NCBI GenBank assembly: GCA_013298625.1
Contig: JAAFIF010000091.1
Span: 1 to 39,150 of the forward strand
Source: Myxococcales bacterium
GTDB taxonomy: Bacteria; Myxococcota_A; Polyangia; Polyangiales; Ga0077539
DNA: 39,150 nt
Direction: 5' to 3'
Part shown: in pieces, positions 1 through 8,752 of the stretch
How positions within the stretch are numbered: position 1 is the stretch's first letter
Layout: each line of letters starts with the position of its first letter
Program-made: the position numbers and the translations under genes
The notes under the pieces: model-generated
The model's database searches: none
Told to the model about the DNA's origin: nothing
What the model saw: the letters and a program-made list of their open reading frames with translations, nothing else

Positions 1-1
1 G

Positions 2-976
2 TCGATGGTCGCCGACGGCGTCGAGGTCGCGGTGCGCACCGACCACGAATACGTCGCGGACTTCGAGCCCGTGATCGCAGACATGGGCATCGGCTCGTGG
101 GTCTTCGGCGTGCCCGCGCTCGAGCTCACCACCTTCACGTGGGGACACTTCAACATCGTGCCCCTCACGCCCAACCCCAACGTGCCCAACGGCGGCGCGT
201 TCGAGTGGGCCAACCGCTTGCCGCCCGCGGTCTTCACGCAGGTGCGCGCGCGGCCCGAGCGCCCGACGATCATCATCAACCACCCGTCGAGCTTCGCCGC
301 GGGCGGCGCATACTTCGCCGCCGCAGGGCTCAACCCCATGACGGGAATGCCCGCGCGCCCGCAAATGTGGGACACGGAGTTCACCGCCGTCGAGGTGTTC
401 AACGACAGCTCGTTCGAGCAGAACCGCGGCGCGAGCGTGCGCGATTGGTTCGCCATCCTGCGCTCGGGTCGCCGCGTGTGGGCCGTCGGATCGAGCGACT
501 CGCACTCGGTGCTGCCCGTCTCGCTCACGGGCTATCCGCGCACGTACCTCAACGTCGGCAGCGACAACCCGCGCACGCTCACCAACAATCAAGTGCGCGA
601 CACCGTGGCCGCGGGCCGCGCGGTGATCTCTGGCGGCGCGTACATCACCGCGCAAGTGCAGGGCACCATGGTCGGCCCCGGCGCAGAGGCGATGGGCGTC
701 GGCGCGATGGCCAACGTCGACGTTCGCGTGCAAGCGCCCGCGTGGGTGCGCCTCACCGAAATCGAGGTCATCGTCGACGGAACGTCGCAGCCCACCCGCA
801 TTCCGATCCCCGCTGCGTCGGGCATGAGCGCCGAGCGCCTGCGTCGCACCGTGCAGGTCCCCGTCGCAGCCACGGGCTCGTGGGTGATCTTCGTCGCCCA
901 CGGACAAGAGCTCACGCCGCTCTATCCGAGCCGCGACGCCTTCGGCGTGACCAACCCGATCTACCTCCGTCGCTGA
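2..976 (+). CDS. CehA/McbA-type PHP-domain metallohydrolase, 5' end outside window
   Basis: The frame is open from the first bases, so the start lies upstream; about 324 codons of the C-terminal part are present. Metal-binding motifs typical of PHP/CehA-McbA hydrolases are visible in order: TDHE near residue 13, GHFN near residue 49, INHP near residue 92 and GSSDSH near residue 163. After about residue 215 the chain looks like a beta-rich accessory domain and ends IYLRR. The family hydrolyses phosphoester or carbamate-type bonds using two or three metal ions; the substrate here is unknown. The stop codon overlaps the ATG of the next lipoprotein gene by one base (TGATG), so the two are probably co-translated. 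Family is fairly certain, substrate is not. Confidence 0.8.
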   Translation, partial: SMVADGVEVAVRTDHEYVADFEPVIADMGIGSWVFGVPALELTTFTWGHFNIVPLTPNPNVPNGGAFEWANRLPPAVFTQVRARPERPTIIINHPSSFAAGGAYFAAAGLNPMTGMPARPQMWDTEFTAVEVFNDSSFEQNRGASVRDWFAILRSGRRVWAVGSSDSHSVLPVSLTGYPRTYLNVGSDNPRTLTNNQVRDTVAAGRAVISGGAYITAQVQGTMVGPGAEAMGVGAMANVDVRVQAPAWVRLTEIEVIVDGTSQPTRIPIPAASGMSAERLRRTVQVPVAATGSWVIFVAHGQELTPLYPSRDAFGVTNPIYLRR

Positions 977-1572
977 TGCTCTTCGCCGCGCGCACGCCTC
1001 GGGGATCGCTTCGCGCGCTGCTCTTCGCGCTGTCTCTGCTCGCTTGCGAGCGCGGCGCCGCGCCGGTCACGGGCCCCGAGGGCTCGCTCGAGCTCGTGCG
1101 CCGCGCGCTGTCCAACAACGACTCGTCGCTCGACGAGCACACGGACGGTCGCTTCGTCGCAGAGGTCGCGTACATGCGCGCGGGCATCGACGCCGCGCGG
1201 ATGGCCGCGCACGGGCACGGAGAGCACAACGAGACGCTCAACGCCTCGCTCTTCGAGCGCACGTGGGAGCAGCATCAGCGCATGACGCACAGCGCGCGCG
1301 ACGCGCTTCGGCCCGCGATCCCGTGGCTCGGGGGAGGGCGGTGCCGCAACGAGTCCAGCGCTGTCGTGCCCGACGCGTTCTTGCCGCTGGCGGACGCGGT
1401 CGAGAACTGGCCGGCGTCCCTCAAGGCTCGGCACGTCGAGGTGAACGCTCGACTACGCGCGGTGTTTGCTCGGCGCTTTCGCTGCGCGCCGGGCGTCGCG
1501 ATGCGCGTGACGTTCGCGCCTGCGACCACAGCGGGCGGCGCGCCGACGCTGCTCGCGATCGAGCGCGACTGA
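976..1572 (+). CDS. Putative lipoprotein, function unknown
   Basis: A 198-residue product. The start at 976 overlaps the previous stop in TGATG, which decides it over longer in-frame options inside the upstream gene. The N-terminus is basic and then hydrophobic, ending in LSLLAC, a good lipobox with Cys near residue 23. The mature part is helical and charged, with a His-rich stretch (HGHGEHNE) near residue 77 and a Cys in each of two short motifs (GRCRNE and FRCAPG), which could form a disulfide. No family was recognised. Coupling to the PHP hydrolase suggests a role at the same cell-surface site, but this is inference. Confidence 0.7.
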   Translation: MLFAARTPRGSLRALLFALSLLACERGAAPVTGPEGSLELVRRALSNNDSSLDEHTDGRFVAEVAYMRAGIDAARMAAHGHGEHNETLNASLFERTWEQHQRMTHSARDALRPAIPWLGGGRCRNESSAVVPDAFLPLADAVENWPASLKARHVEVNARLRAVFARRFRCAPGVAMRVTFAPATTAGGAPTLLAIERD

Positions 1573-1612
1573 CAGTCCCATCAACGGGGCGAATTTGAAC
1601 TAGTCTCCGCCC

Positions 1613-3040
1613 GTGGCTGACACGCCAGAGAACGAGACGAGCTCGAAGCCCGAGCCCGCAGCAACGAAGACCGCGCAGGGAAACTTCAGCGCGCCCTCCG
1701 TCCCGAGCGCGAGCACGAGCGGCACGAGCACGACCAGCGCGCAGCAAGCGCAGCAAGCGGCGGGCATCCCGTCGTTTCGTCGGTTGCCGAGCGCTGCGTT
1801 GCCCGCGACGGGCTCGATGGTCCCGACGATCATTCAACTGCCGCCCAAGCGCACGATCGGGCCGTGGCTGCTCGGCGTGGGGATCAGCGCGGCCGCGCTG
1901 CTGGTCGTGTACTTTCTGCGCGCGGCCATCGTGCTCGCGGTCGCGGCGTTCGCGCTCGCGTACGTGTGCTCGCCCGCGGTCAACCGGCTCAAGCGCATCG
2001 GCGTACCCAAGAGCCTGTCGATCGCGACGGTGCTCCTCGGCGGAACCGCGACGGTCATCGGCTCCTTCGCGCTGCTCATCCCCGAGATGATCCGCCAGGT
2101 GCAGTCGGTCTTGCAGTCGCTGCCGCGCTATCAGCAGCACGTGCAGCAGGTGTGGATCCCGTACCTGCGGCACACGCTGCACTTGAACCTCCCGGCGCGC
2201 ACCGACCAGGTCTTGAGCCAGCTCGGGCTGCGGCTCAACAACCTCGGCGGCGCGCTGCCCGACGTCGCGAACACCGGCATCAACGCCGGTGTCTTTCTCA
2301 TCCAGCTGCTCTTCACGACGCTGATCGTGCTCGCGCTGGCGTTCTACATGAGCTCGGACTTCGACATGATCCGAGAGCGCGCGTTCGACCTGCTGCCGCA
2401 CCGCGCGCGGCCGCGCGTGGGCGCGCTGCTCAAAGAGATCGACGAGACGCTGCGGCACTTCGTCTCGGGGCAGCTCTTCGTGATGGGCGTGTTGTCCGTG
2501 CTGTACTCTGTGGGCTTGGGCGCGCTCGGCGTGCCGGCGGGCTGGGCGATCGGGCTGTTCTCGGGGCTGATTTCGTTCGTCCCGTACCTGGGGTTCTTCA
2601 TCGCGCTCGGGCTCGCGCTGTTGATGACCGCGCTCAGCGGGCAGGGCGGCGGCAACCTGCTCGCGGTCACCGGCGTGATGGGCGCGGTGCACGTGCTCGA
2701 CCTCATGCTCATCACCCCGCGCATCGTCGGAAACCGCACGCGACTCTCCCCCTCCGTGGTCATCCTCGCCATGGTCGCCGGCGGCGCGCTCGGCGGAATC
2801 CTCGGCGTCTTCTTCGCCATCCCCGCCGCGAGCGTCGTGGGCGTGCTCGTCCGACACGTGATCGACCTGTACAAACGCAGCAATTTCTTCCTCGACGGCG
2901 CGGACATCGCGATCGCGAGCGTCCCGATCTCCGGCGTCCCCTCGGACATGTTCGCGGACCTCGTGGCCGAGTTCGAGCCCTCGCCTCTCGCGTACAAACC
3001 GCCGGTCGACCCTGCGCCGAGCGCGCCGTCCGACGGTTAG
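1613..3040 (+). CDS. AI-2E family transporter (PerM/UPF0118)
   Basis: A 475-residue membrane protein starting at GTG 1613. The first 75 residues are a low-complexity Ser/Thr/Ala/Gln cytoplasmic extension. From about residue 83 come paired helices, then a polar stretch (about 165-220), then a run of five or so helices to about residue 410. The conserved block FVSGQLFVMGVLSVLYSVGL near residue 283 and the ISFVPYLGFF segment near residue 322 are characteristic of the family, as is LDLMLITPRIVGNR near 365. Family members export AI-2 or act as ion antiporters, so the substrate is uncertain. It lies 40 bases after the lipoprotein gene and 18 before the crotonase gene. Confidence 0.88.
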   Translation: MADTPENETSSKPEPAATKTAQGNFSAPSVPSASTSGTSTTSAQQAQQAAGIPSFRRLPSAALPATGSMVPTIIQLPPKRTIGPWLLGVGISAAALLVVYFLRAAIVLAVAAFALAYVCSPAVNRLKRIGVPKSLSIATVLLGGTATVIGSFALLIPEMIRQVQSVLQSLPRYQQHVQQVWIPYLRHTLHLNLPARTDQVLSQLGLRLNNLGGALPDVANTGINAGVFLIQLLFTTLIVLALAFYMSSDFDMIRERAFDLLPHRARPRVGALLKEIDETLRHFVSGQLFVMGVLSVLYSVGLGALGVPAGWAIGLFSGLISFVPYLGFFIALGLALLMTALSGQGGGNLLAVTGVMGAVHVLDLMLITPRIVGNRTRLSPSVVILAMVAGGALGGILGVFFAIPAASVVGVLVRHVIDLYKRSNFFLDGADIAIASVPISGVPSDMFADLVAEFEPSPLAYKPPVDPAPSAPSDG

Positions 3041-3058
3041 CGTTTACACTCCGACGCG

Positions 3059-3835
3059 ATGAAAGAGGGCTTTCACGTCGAAGATCAGGGCACGGTTCGT
3101 CGCATCACGCTCGATCGACCGGACTGCAAAAACGGACTCACGCCAGCGATCGCCGAGGGCATGACCGACGCGATCCACCTCGCGCGCGACAAGCGCGTGA
3201 TCGTGATCGGCGGCCGCAACGGCGCGTTCTGCTCGGGCCTCGACCTGCGCGTCGCCATCGAGATGGGGCCGCAGCTGCTCGCCAACGCAGAAGAGCACCT
3301 CGCGGGCTTTCAGCGGCTCGCCGACGCCATCGCGCGCTCGCCCGCCATCGTCGTCGCCGCGGTGGACGGCCCAGCGGCTGGGTTCGGCTGCGACCTCGCG
3401 CTCGTCTCGGATCTGCGCATCGCCAGCGAGCGAGCGTTCTTTCAGCACTCGTTCTCGCGCATCGGGTTGATTCCGGACGGCGGCGGGACGTGGCTGCTGC
3501 CGCGGCTGATCGGGCTCTCGAAGGCGCTCGAGATGTGCCTGCTCGCCGAGCGCATCGACGCGAAGACCGCACTCGACCTCGGGCTCGTCACCAAGGTCGT
3601 CCCGGTCGACGCCCTCGAAGCCGAGGTCTCTGCCCTCGTCGAGCGCCTCGCGAGCGGCCCGCCCATGGCGTTTCAGCGCATCAAGCGCCTGATGCGCGAG
3701 GCCATGAGCAAGCCGTGGGCGCAGGGCCAGTCGGACGAAGGTCAGGGCCAGCTCGAGTGCCTGCGCTCGCAGGACTGCATGGAGGGCATCATGGCCTTCT
3801 TCGAGAAGCGCCCCGCTGCGTTCAAGGGCGAGTGA
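3059..3835 (+). CDS. Enoyl-CoA hydratase/isomerase (crotonase) family protein
   Basis: 258 residues, the usual single-domain crotonase length, starting at ATG 3059. The two oxyanion-hole segments are present: GAFCSGLDL near residue 57 and GPAAGFGCDLAL near residue 104. The stretch SRIGLIPDGGGTW near residue 138 carries Asp where many delta-isomerases (PaaG/ECI-like) have their acid, rather than the Glu pair of hydratases. It is therefore more likely an isomerase or another family activity than a classical hydratase. The C-terminus (LMREAMSKPW...) is the trimerisation helix region. No fatty-acid or phenylacetate genes lie nearby, so its pathway is not indicated. Confidence 0.85.
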   Translation: MKEGFHVEDQGTVRRITLDRPDCKNGLTPAIAEGMTDAIHLARDKRVIVIGGRNGAFCSGLDLRVAIEMGPQLLANAEEHLAGFQRLADAIARSPAIVVAAVDGPAAGFGCDLALVSDLRIASERAFFQHSFSRIGLIPDGGGTWLLPRLIGLSKALEMCLLAERIDAKTALDLGLVTKVVPVDALEAEVSALVERLASGPPMAFQRIKRLMREAMSKPWAQGQSDEGQGQLECLRSQDCMEGIMAFFEKRPAAFKGE

Positions 3836-3842
3836 AGCGCGC

Positions 3843-3863
3843 GGGATGACCGCGGGTCATCCC
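3843..3863. terminator. Hairpin between convergent genes
   Basis: Perfect inverted repeat: arms GGGATGACC (3843-3851) and GGTCATCCC (3855-3863) with a three-base loop. It sits between the convergent crotonase and DUF1697 genes and includes the DUF1697 stop codon (3857-3859). There is no T-tract, so intrinsic termination is uncertain. The position is what one expects of a two-way terminator or RNA 3'-end stabiliser. Confidence 0.55.
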
Positions 3864-4384
3864 AGTAGTTCTGCGATCTTCTTCACCGAGTTGAAGTTGC
3901 GCGCCGTGACCGAGCTGCCTGCTGCGCGATCGAGCACCGAGGGCGTGAGCTTGCTGCGCGCCGCCCCTTCGTTGAAGTCGATCCACAGCGCGTCGCCGAG
4001 CGCGCTCAACCGCTCGCCGCCCTTGGCGTAGGCGCTGAGCGTCGCGACCGCGTCGAGTGAGAGCGGCTTCTTGCTGAGCGCGAGGTGCAAGACGTTGGGG
4101 CGATCGCGCTCGGCGTCGGCGAAGGGGCTGCCGCTCGCGTACGCGCTCCACTGCTCGCGCGTGCGGACGATCACTGGGATCTCCAGCGAGAACTGCTTCG
4201 CGATCGCCGCTTCGATCGCGCGCTCGGTCGCCGCTGCGTCGAGCGCGCTCGTGAGCAGCAGATTGCCGCTCGCGATGTACGTGCTCACGTCGGTGAACTT
4301 CAGCTTCTCGGCGAGCGCTCGCAGCGCCTGCATCGGCACTTTGTTCGCCCCGCCTACGTTGATCCCGCGCAAGAGCGCGACCAT
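3857..4384 (-). CDS. DUF1697 domain-containing protein
   Basis: 175 residues, the normal full length of DUF1697 proteins. The start at 4384 gives the diagnostic N-terminus MVALLRGINVGGANKVPM; a much longer open frame upstream is ignored because the homologous domain begins exactly there. Other family-like stretches are YIASGNLLL near residue 36 and the C-terminal TARNFNSVKKI. The biochemical role of DUF1697 proteins is not established. It converges on the crotonase gene and shares the hairpin at its 3' end; upstream it diverges from a lipoprotein gene across about 200 bases. Confidence 0.85.
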   Translation of the reverse strand: MVALLRGINVGGANKVPMQALRALAEKLKFTDVSTYIASGNLLLTSALDAAATERAIEAAIAKQFSLEIPVIVRTREQWSAYASGSPFADAERDRPNVLHLALSKKPLSLDAVATLSAYAKGGERLSALGDALWIDFNEGAARSKLTPSVLDRAAGSSVTARNFNSVKKIAELLG

Positions 4385-4588
4385 GCGCGTCACCACCGCA
4401 CTCTTCGAGGAGACGCGATGATTCGTCAAGGGCGCGACGCTCGATGCGTCGAGCGACGCGAGCGCTCCGTTGCTCGGAATCTCGCGCCCGTAACAGAGCG
4501 CCGATTCGCGCGGCGCGCGCCTCATCGTCGGGCCGTCGATCGCCGCTGCGAGTTGCGGAGCGCGCGCGCCGGCGCATATCCTGGCGCA

Positions 4589-5101
4589 ATGCGTGTGTTG
4601 ATCTTGGTGAGCGTTGTCGCGATGTTGGGATGCAGCGCGACGCAGTCGTCGATCTCTGCAGCGCCCGTCGCTGCGACGGGCAACGCCGCTACCGCGCTCG
4701 ACGCCGCGGCGAGCACGACGGCCGTCGTGGAGCCGCAATCTTCTGAGCTCGACGCTGCGCTGATCGCCCTCCCGGAGGACTCGTCGACGGCGGCGAGTGA
4801 CGGGGTGAGCTCGACGGCGACAGCCACGACGGCGAGAGCCCCCAGGGTCGTCGTCGACGGAGATCCCTGCAGGCGCGACGCCGACTGTGTGTTGAGTTTT
4901 CCAGGGTGCTGCAGCAGCGGCGGGCCCAATTGCGCGGTCGCGCGATCGCGCGCTGCCCACGCTGCGCTGCGGCGAGAGTGCGCGCGGACGCGGTGCACTC
5001 GAGTGAGCAATCTCGAGTGCTCCTCGCTGGTCGACGGACCGCGCCGCGCCGCGTGCGTCCAAGCCATGTGCACCATCGTGAGCGCCTCCTCCCGCCCGTG
5101 A
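4589..5101 (+). CDS. Cys-rich lipoprotein, function unknown
   Basis: 170 residues. The N-terminus MRVLILVSVVAMLGCS has a clear lipobox (MLGC, Cys near residue 15). Residues 20-85 are an Ala/Ser/Thr-rich spacer of the kind common in this genome. The C-terminal 80 residues contain at least nine Cys, starting DGDPCRRDADCVLSF and continuing with a CC pair, suggesting a small disulfide-bonded extracellular domain. No named family is assigned. The ATG at 4589 is chosen because it opens the signal sequence; the longer open frame upstream has arginine-rich shadow composition. Confidence 0.7.
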   Translation: MRVLILVSVVAMLGCSATQSSISAAPVAATGNAATALDAAASTTAVVEPQSSELDAALIALPEDSSTAASDGVSSTATATTARAPRVVVDGDPCRRDADCVLSFPGCCSSGGPNCAVARSRAAHAALRRECARTRCTRVSNLECSSLVDGPRRAACVQAMCTIVSASSRP

Positions 5102-5247
5102 AGCGCCGCGCGGAGCTGTCTTTCGGTGACGCATGCTTCGCTCGCAGCGGCTCGCACGTCGGCCGAACACCGGCATCGCGAGGCTGCGTCCGAACGCGTT
5201 GTTCGCTGCCGGACGCGAAAAAACTCCCGTAGACTGACGAATCCCTC

Positions 5248-6603
5248 GTGCGATCGACAAGCAACGATCCTCCCTCGTGGACCGCGGATGACGCGGCCGG
5301 CTGGCTCGAAGAGCTCCTCTCGTTTCTCTCGTCCAAGCCGCGCAGCTTCGCCGAAGCGGCGCGAGCGATCGCCGCCCGCGCAGCGGTCGAGACGGATCCA
5401 CGCCAGCGCGCGACGCAGCTCACCGCAGGGATCCTCGAAGCGCTCGAGAGCGATGTGGCGAGCGCCGACTGGCGCGTGAGCGTCGCTGGGTACGTGTTTG
5501 CCCACGAGGACTTTCTGCTGCGGACGCGCGGCATCGCGATGAACGTCGCGCCGGTGCTCTCGCAATTCGGCCCCGAAGAGAGCGACGACGTCGTCATGCA
5601 CCTGGATTCGCCGCTGACGCAGGCCATCGCGCGGCAAGCGGTCGGCGCGCGCTTCGTCTCGATTTGCCCGTCGGCTTCCGATCAGTACATCTGGGGCGCG
5701 ATCGCCGCCCGTGACGCCGACGCCGTCGCTGAGCTCGTCGCGAAGCTCGGGCTCGACAAGAGCATCGGCCTCACGATCGATCGCCCCAAAGGCGAACGAG
5801 CAGAGCCCGTCGCGAAACCCAGGCCCGCTCGTCGACGCAAGCCCGTCGGTGCTTCGAAAGGCAGCGACGCTGCTGCCCGCGCGCGCGTCGAGGTCCCCGA
5901 CGAAGCGGCGTACTGGGCCGAGGCGGTCGCCGTCGCGACGAAGTCGTCGCGCGTACGGTTGGCGGACGACGCGGGATCAGCCGTGGTCCAGCGGTATTGC
6001 GCGCTGCTGGCCCGCTACTCGCGCGGCGACGCGCTGTCCGAAATCGCCGCGGCCGGGCGAAAGCTGGTGGGCCACGACGTTCCTGACTTCGTCGAGCGCT
6101 TTCCGCCGTCGCTCACGGCCGAGGGTGAGCGCGTCGGATTCGAGCTGCGCAACCGCGCCTGGGCCGAGCGCTTCGCGGCGCTGCTCGTGCTCTCTCGAGG
6201 GTCCGCCGCCGAAGCGCAGGCGTTCTCCGACGCATACCGCCGCTGCATGGCTCCGAGCCTCCTCGTCGACGCACTGCTCGCCCACCTCGGCGCGACCATT
6301 TCGTCGCCCGCCACAGCGGTCTCGTGGCCCGGCGTCTACCAGCCCCTCTTTGCCTGTGTCGCCCCCGAGCATTCGCTTGGCGACGCCGATCGGATCGCCC
6401 AGCTCCAGTACTTCTTGGCCTATTGGCACCGGCGGATGCGCCACTCGTTCATGGCTCCGTCCTGGGGCTCGGTGAACAATCGCTCGTACGTTGGCCATTG
6501 GTCACTCGAGGCGGCGGCCACCGCGGTCGTCGCGCGCATCGACGATTCTGCGTTTCGCGACCACCCCCACTACCCGAGCGACTTCGCCGACGCGGCTCGC
6601 TGA
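5248..6603 (+). CDS. PoNi-like (DUF1910/DUF1911) immunity protein with extra N-terminal half
   Basis: 451 residues from GTG 5248. The C-terminal half looks like a PoNi-type immunity protein: a DUF1910-like helical part around residues 210-280 (AAYWAEAVAVA, CALLARYSRGDAL) and a DUF1911-like end with LAYWHRRMRHSF, YVGHWSLEAAATAVVARIDD and FRDHPHYPSDFADAAR. PoNi proteins neutralise PoNe DNase toxins of contact-dependent systems. Residues 1-190 do not resemble PoNi; a Lys/Arg/Pro/Ala-rich linker (about 190-215) joins the halves. No PoNe-type nuclease gene is in the window, so it could be an orphan immunity gene. The family call is by eye from the C-terminal motif. Confidence 0.7.
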   Translation: MRSTSNDPPSWTADDAAGWLEELLSFLSSKPRSFAEAARAIAARAAVETDPRQRATQLTAGILEALESDVASADWRVSVAGYVFAHEDFLLRTRGIAMNVAPVLSQFGPEESDDVVMHLDSPLTQAIARQAVGARFVSICPSASDQYIWGAIAARDADAVAELVAKLGLDKSIGLTIDRPKGERAEPVAKPRPARRRKPVGASKGSDAAARARVEVPDEAAYWAEAVAVATKSSRVRLADDAGSAVVQRYCALLARYSRGDALSEIAAAGRKLVGHDVPDFVERFPPSLTAEGERVGFELRNRAWAERFAALLVLSRGSAAEAQAFSDAYRRCMAPSLLVDALLAHLGATISSPATAVSWPGVYQPLFACVAPEHSLGDADRIAQLQYFLAYWHRRMRHSFMAPSWGSVNNRSYVGHWSLEAAATAVVARIDDSAFRDHPHYPSDFADAAR

Positions 6604-6697
6604 GAACGCAGCGGCGCGCTGTCTCTTGCGCCGCGAGCGCAGTCCGCGCATTGCGCTGGACATCGCGCGGGGGCGCCGCGTCTCATCGGCTGCGATC

Positions 6698-7201
6698 ATG
6701 GAAGTGCTCGGAGTCCTCGCGCTCTTTGTGTACGGCAGCGTCATGGCGACGTCGCGGTGGCTCACCGACATCTTCAGCCACGCGCGCGCGATCGCCAGCG
6801 GCGACAGCGAAGACGCCATGGCGGCGATGAACCGCGCGATCAACATCGGCGACGCGCTCGTGCTCGCGATGCTCGCGGACGGTGAAGTGCAGCTGCACGA
6901 ATCCGAACAGCTCTCGCGGTTTCTCGAGGATCAGGGGCAAGCGCTGTCCCCAGCCGAGGCGCTCGAGCGATGGCATGCGCGCGCAGAGGCGCTGAAAGAG
7001 CCAGGGCGGCTCGAGCGCGAGCTCACCGCGGTCGCCGCGCGGCTCTCTGCGGAAGACCGCGCGATCGTCCTCGATCACGTCCGGCAGTTCGCCGCCCGTG
7101 GCTCGAGCGCGCAAAGCGTGGGGCACTTTCGCGAAGGGCTCGTGAAGGACCCTGCGACGCTCGTGGCGCTCTTCGCGCGCGTGCTCGGCGAAAAGGTCTG
7201 A
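6698..7201 (+). CDS. TerB-like domain protein with N-terminal membrane segment
   Basis: 167 residues from ATG 6698. A short hydrophobic segment (VLGVLALFVYGSVMA) at the N-terminus suggests membrane attachment. The body is all-helical with ALVLAMLADGEVQLHESEQLSRF near residue 52, which fits the TerB/tellurite-resistance fold, where acidic residues after 'ADGEV' may bind metal. It follows the immunity gene by about 95 bases on the same strand and could share its transcript. A longer in-frame start at 6491 would overlap the upstream gene and lacks the hydrophobic N-terminus. Family assignment is moderate; no role in tellurite resistance is implied. Confidence 0.6.
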   Translation: MEVLGVLALFVYGSVMATSRWLTDIFSHARAIASGDSEDAMAAMNRAINIGDALVLAMLADGEVQLHESEQLSRFLEDQGQALSPAEALERWHARAEALKEPGRLERELTAVAARLSAEDRAIVLDHVRQFAARGSSAQSVGHFREGLVKDPATLVALFARVLGEKV

Positions 7202-7208
7202 CGCGCGC

Positions 7209-7291
7209 TCAGCGCAATTTCTTTCGAAGCTGCTCGCGGTGATCGACCAGCCTTCGAGCCTCTTCCGCCGAGCTCGTCGCTGCCGAGCTAT
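7209..7291 (-). pseudogene. Coding-like tail in shifted frame after the 7288-8661 gene
   Basis: Immediately beyond the stop of the minus-strand gene, one frame over, the DNA reads as a well-formed C-terminus: DSSAATSSAEEARRLVDHRE followed by QLRKKLR and a stop at 7209-7211. Its composition (Glu, Lys, Leu, amphipathic helix) is unlike the Arg/Pro/Ala-rich shadow frames elsewhere. A single-base shift just before the annotated stop would join it to the gene. It could be a real frameshift, a sequencing error, or chance. Confidence 0.4.
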
Positions 7292-8661
7292 CCGTCGATC
7301 GACGCTTCGCACTGGTTGCCGCGCACGGTGAACGTGACGCGGCCGACGCGAGACACCGTCTTCGATCGCTGCTGACCCAGCACAGCAACGATGGCCGCGA
7401 CCGTGTGCTTGTCCAAGAGCGCTGGCGTGCGCGCGAACTCTTCGATCAGCGCGTCGAAGTGCGCCGCGAAGCGATCGCGCACCAACACGAAAAAGCGCGC
7501 CCAGGCCTCGGCTCGCGTGCGCGCGCGGGGGTCGTCGATCGAAGGCGGCGGCGACGACAGCGCTGCGCCTCCGTAGCGACGAACGCACGCCGAGACGACC
7601 TCGTCGCTCGCCGCGGCCGAGCGCAGCGCAAAGCGGAGCCGCTCGACGTCGCCCAGCGTCGCGGTGAGCACAGAGAACAAGCGATCCGAGACGGCGTCGG
7701 GCGTGTTGAACGGGGGCGTCGGGCCCGGCTGCGCGGCGAGCATCGCGCCGAGCTCGCGCGTCGCGTCGTCGTCGCCTCGCTCGAGCGCGCGCACGATCAT
7801 CACCGCGAGCCTGGCGCGATCGCTCGGGGCGGGCGCGAGGCGCTCGATCAGGGCGATCACCGTGTGGATCGGCGCCATCGAGAACCGCTTTGCCGCGTAC
7901 GGGTCTTGCGCAGAGGACGGGCACAGATACGAGAAGAACCACCGTACGCGATCGAGGTCGCTCCAGGCGAAGCGCGCGAGCAGCTCTTCGAGCACCGAGA
8001 GCGCTCGCTTTGCGTGCGCAGCCCGCGCTTCGAACACCACGCGTTGCCACTCGGGCGAGAGCGAGAACGTCGGCGATCCGCCGAAGTGATCGACCGCTCG
8101 CTGCGTGACCACCGCGAGGTCGAACTTCTTCGAGACCAGCAGCGGCGCCACCGACGCGAGATCGAACCACAGCTCGCTCGGATCGACCGGCAGTCGCACC
8201 GACGCGTCGAGGGTCTTCGAGAGCGTGACCGAATGAAGCGAGTCGCCGTCGGGCCCTCGCGTCACGTGATGCGACAGCTCGACGAGCGCTGCGTACGGCT
8301 TGCGAAGGACGATCTCGACCCTGCGCTTCGTCTGCTTCGTCGGCTTTGCGCCGAAGTGCGCTTGCAGCCTCGCGGCCCACGCTGAGAACACCTCTGCGGC
8401 CTGCTCGGCGCCGTCGTCGTCGACGCTGAACGGCGGCTCGAAACGCACGGTCACCGAGCGCACGCGCTTGCTGGCGAGCGAGATCGACACGCCGAGGGTG
8501 AGCCCGTCGGCGACGAGCGTCGCGTGTGCATGATCGCGGTTGACCGCCTCGATGGGCCCCGAAGGCTCAGAGAACACAGCGCCGTCGCTGTCCGTTCGAA
8601 GCGTGGATCCGAGCGCGATGTTGGCGAGCTCGCCCTTGGTGATGAAGAGGTCCACGGTCAC
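7288..8661 (-). CDS. Hypothetical protein, 457 aa
   Basis: Starts at ATG 8661 (MTVDLFITKGELANIALGST). I do not recognise a family. The first 190 residues look like an alpha/beta domain with alternating strands (RSVTVRFEPPF, RRVEIVLRKPYAALVEL), and from about residue 190 the protein is helical, with regularly spaced helices (RALSVLEELLARFAWSDLDR, HTVIALIERLAP). No signal peptide or membrane segment is seen, so it is probably cytoplasmic. The stop at 7288 may be premature (see the shifted-frame tail). It diverges from the secreted hydrolase gene at 8863 across 200 bases that carry a palindromic cluster. Codon usage and GC-rich third positions match real genes here. Confidence 0.75.
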   Translation of the reverse strand: MTVDLFITKGELANIALGSTLRTDSDGAVFSEPSGPIEAVNRDHAHATLVADGLTLGVSISLASKRVRSVTVRFEPPFSVDDDGAEQAAEVFSAWAARLQAHFGAKPTKQTKRRVEIVLRKPYAALVELSHHVTRGPDGDSLHSVTLSKTLDASVRLPVDPSELWFDLASVAPLLVSKKFDLAVVTQRAVDHFGGSPTFSLSPEWQRVVFEARAAHAKRALSVLEELLARFAWSDLDRVRWFFSYLCPSSAQDPYAAKRFSMAPIHTVIALIERLAPAPSDRARLAVMIVRALERGDDDATRELGAMLAAQPGPTPPFNTPDAVSDRLFSVLTATLGDVERLRFALRSAAASDEVVSACVRRYGGAALSSPPPSIDDPRARTRAEAWARFFVLVRDRFAAHFDALIEEFARTPALLDKHTVAAIVAVLGQQRSKTVSRVGRVTFTVRGNQCEASIDG

Positions 8662-8752
8662 CGTGGCTTTGCTTCACCGCGGCGATCGCCGTCAACAAAC
8701 GGGCACCGGTGGGGACGCTCGCTCGGGGCCGCTGCGAGGCACGCTGCGCTGC

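Noticed and set aside
1421..2857. Long minus-strand open frame antisense to the AI-2E transporter
   Set aside because: Very rich in Arg/Asp/Glu/His with no recognisable fold; it is the expected shadow of a GC-rich gene on the other strand.
6698..7201. Tellurite-resistance gene
   Set aside because: Only a TerB-like domain is seen, with no other ter genes; the domain occurs in many other contexts.
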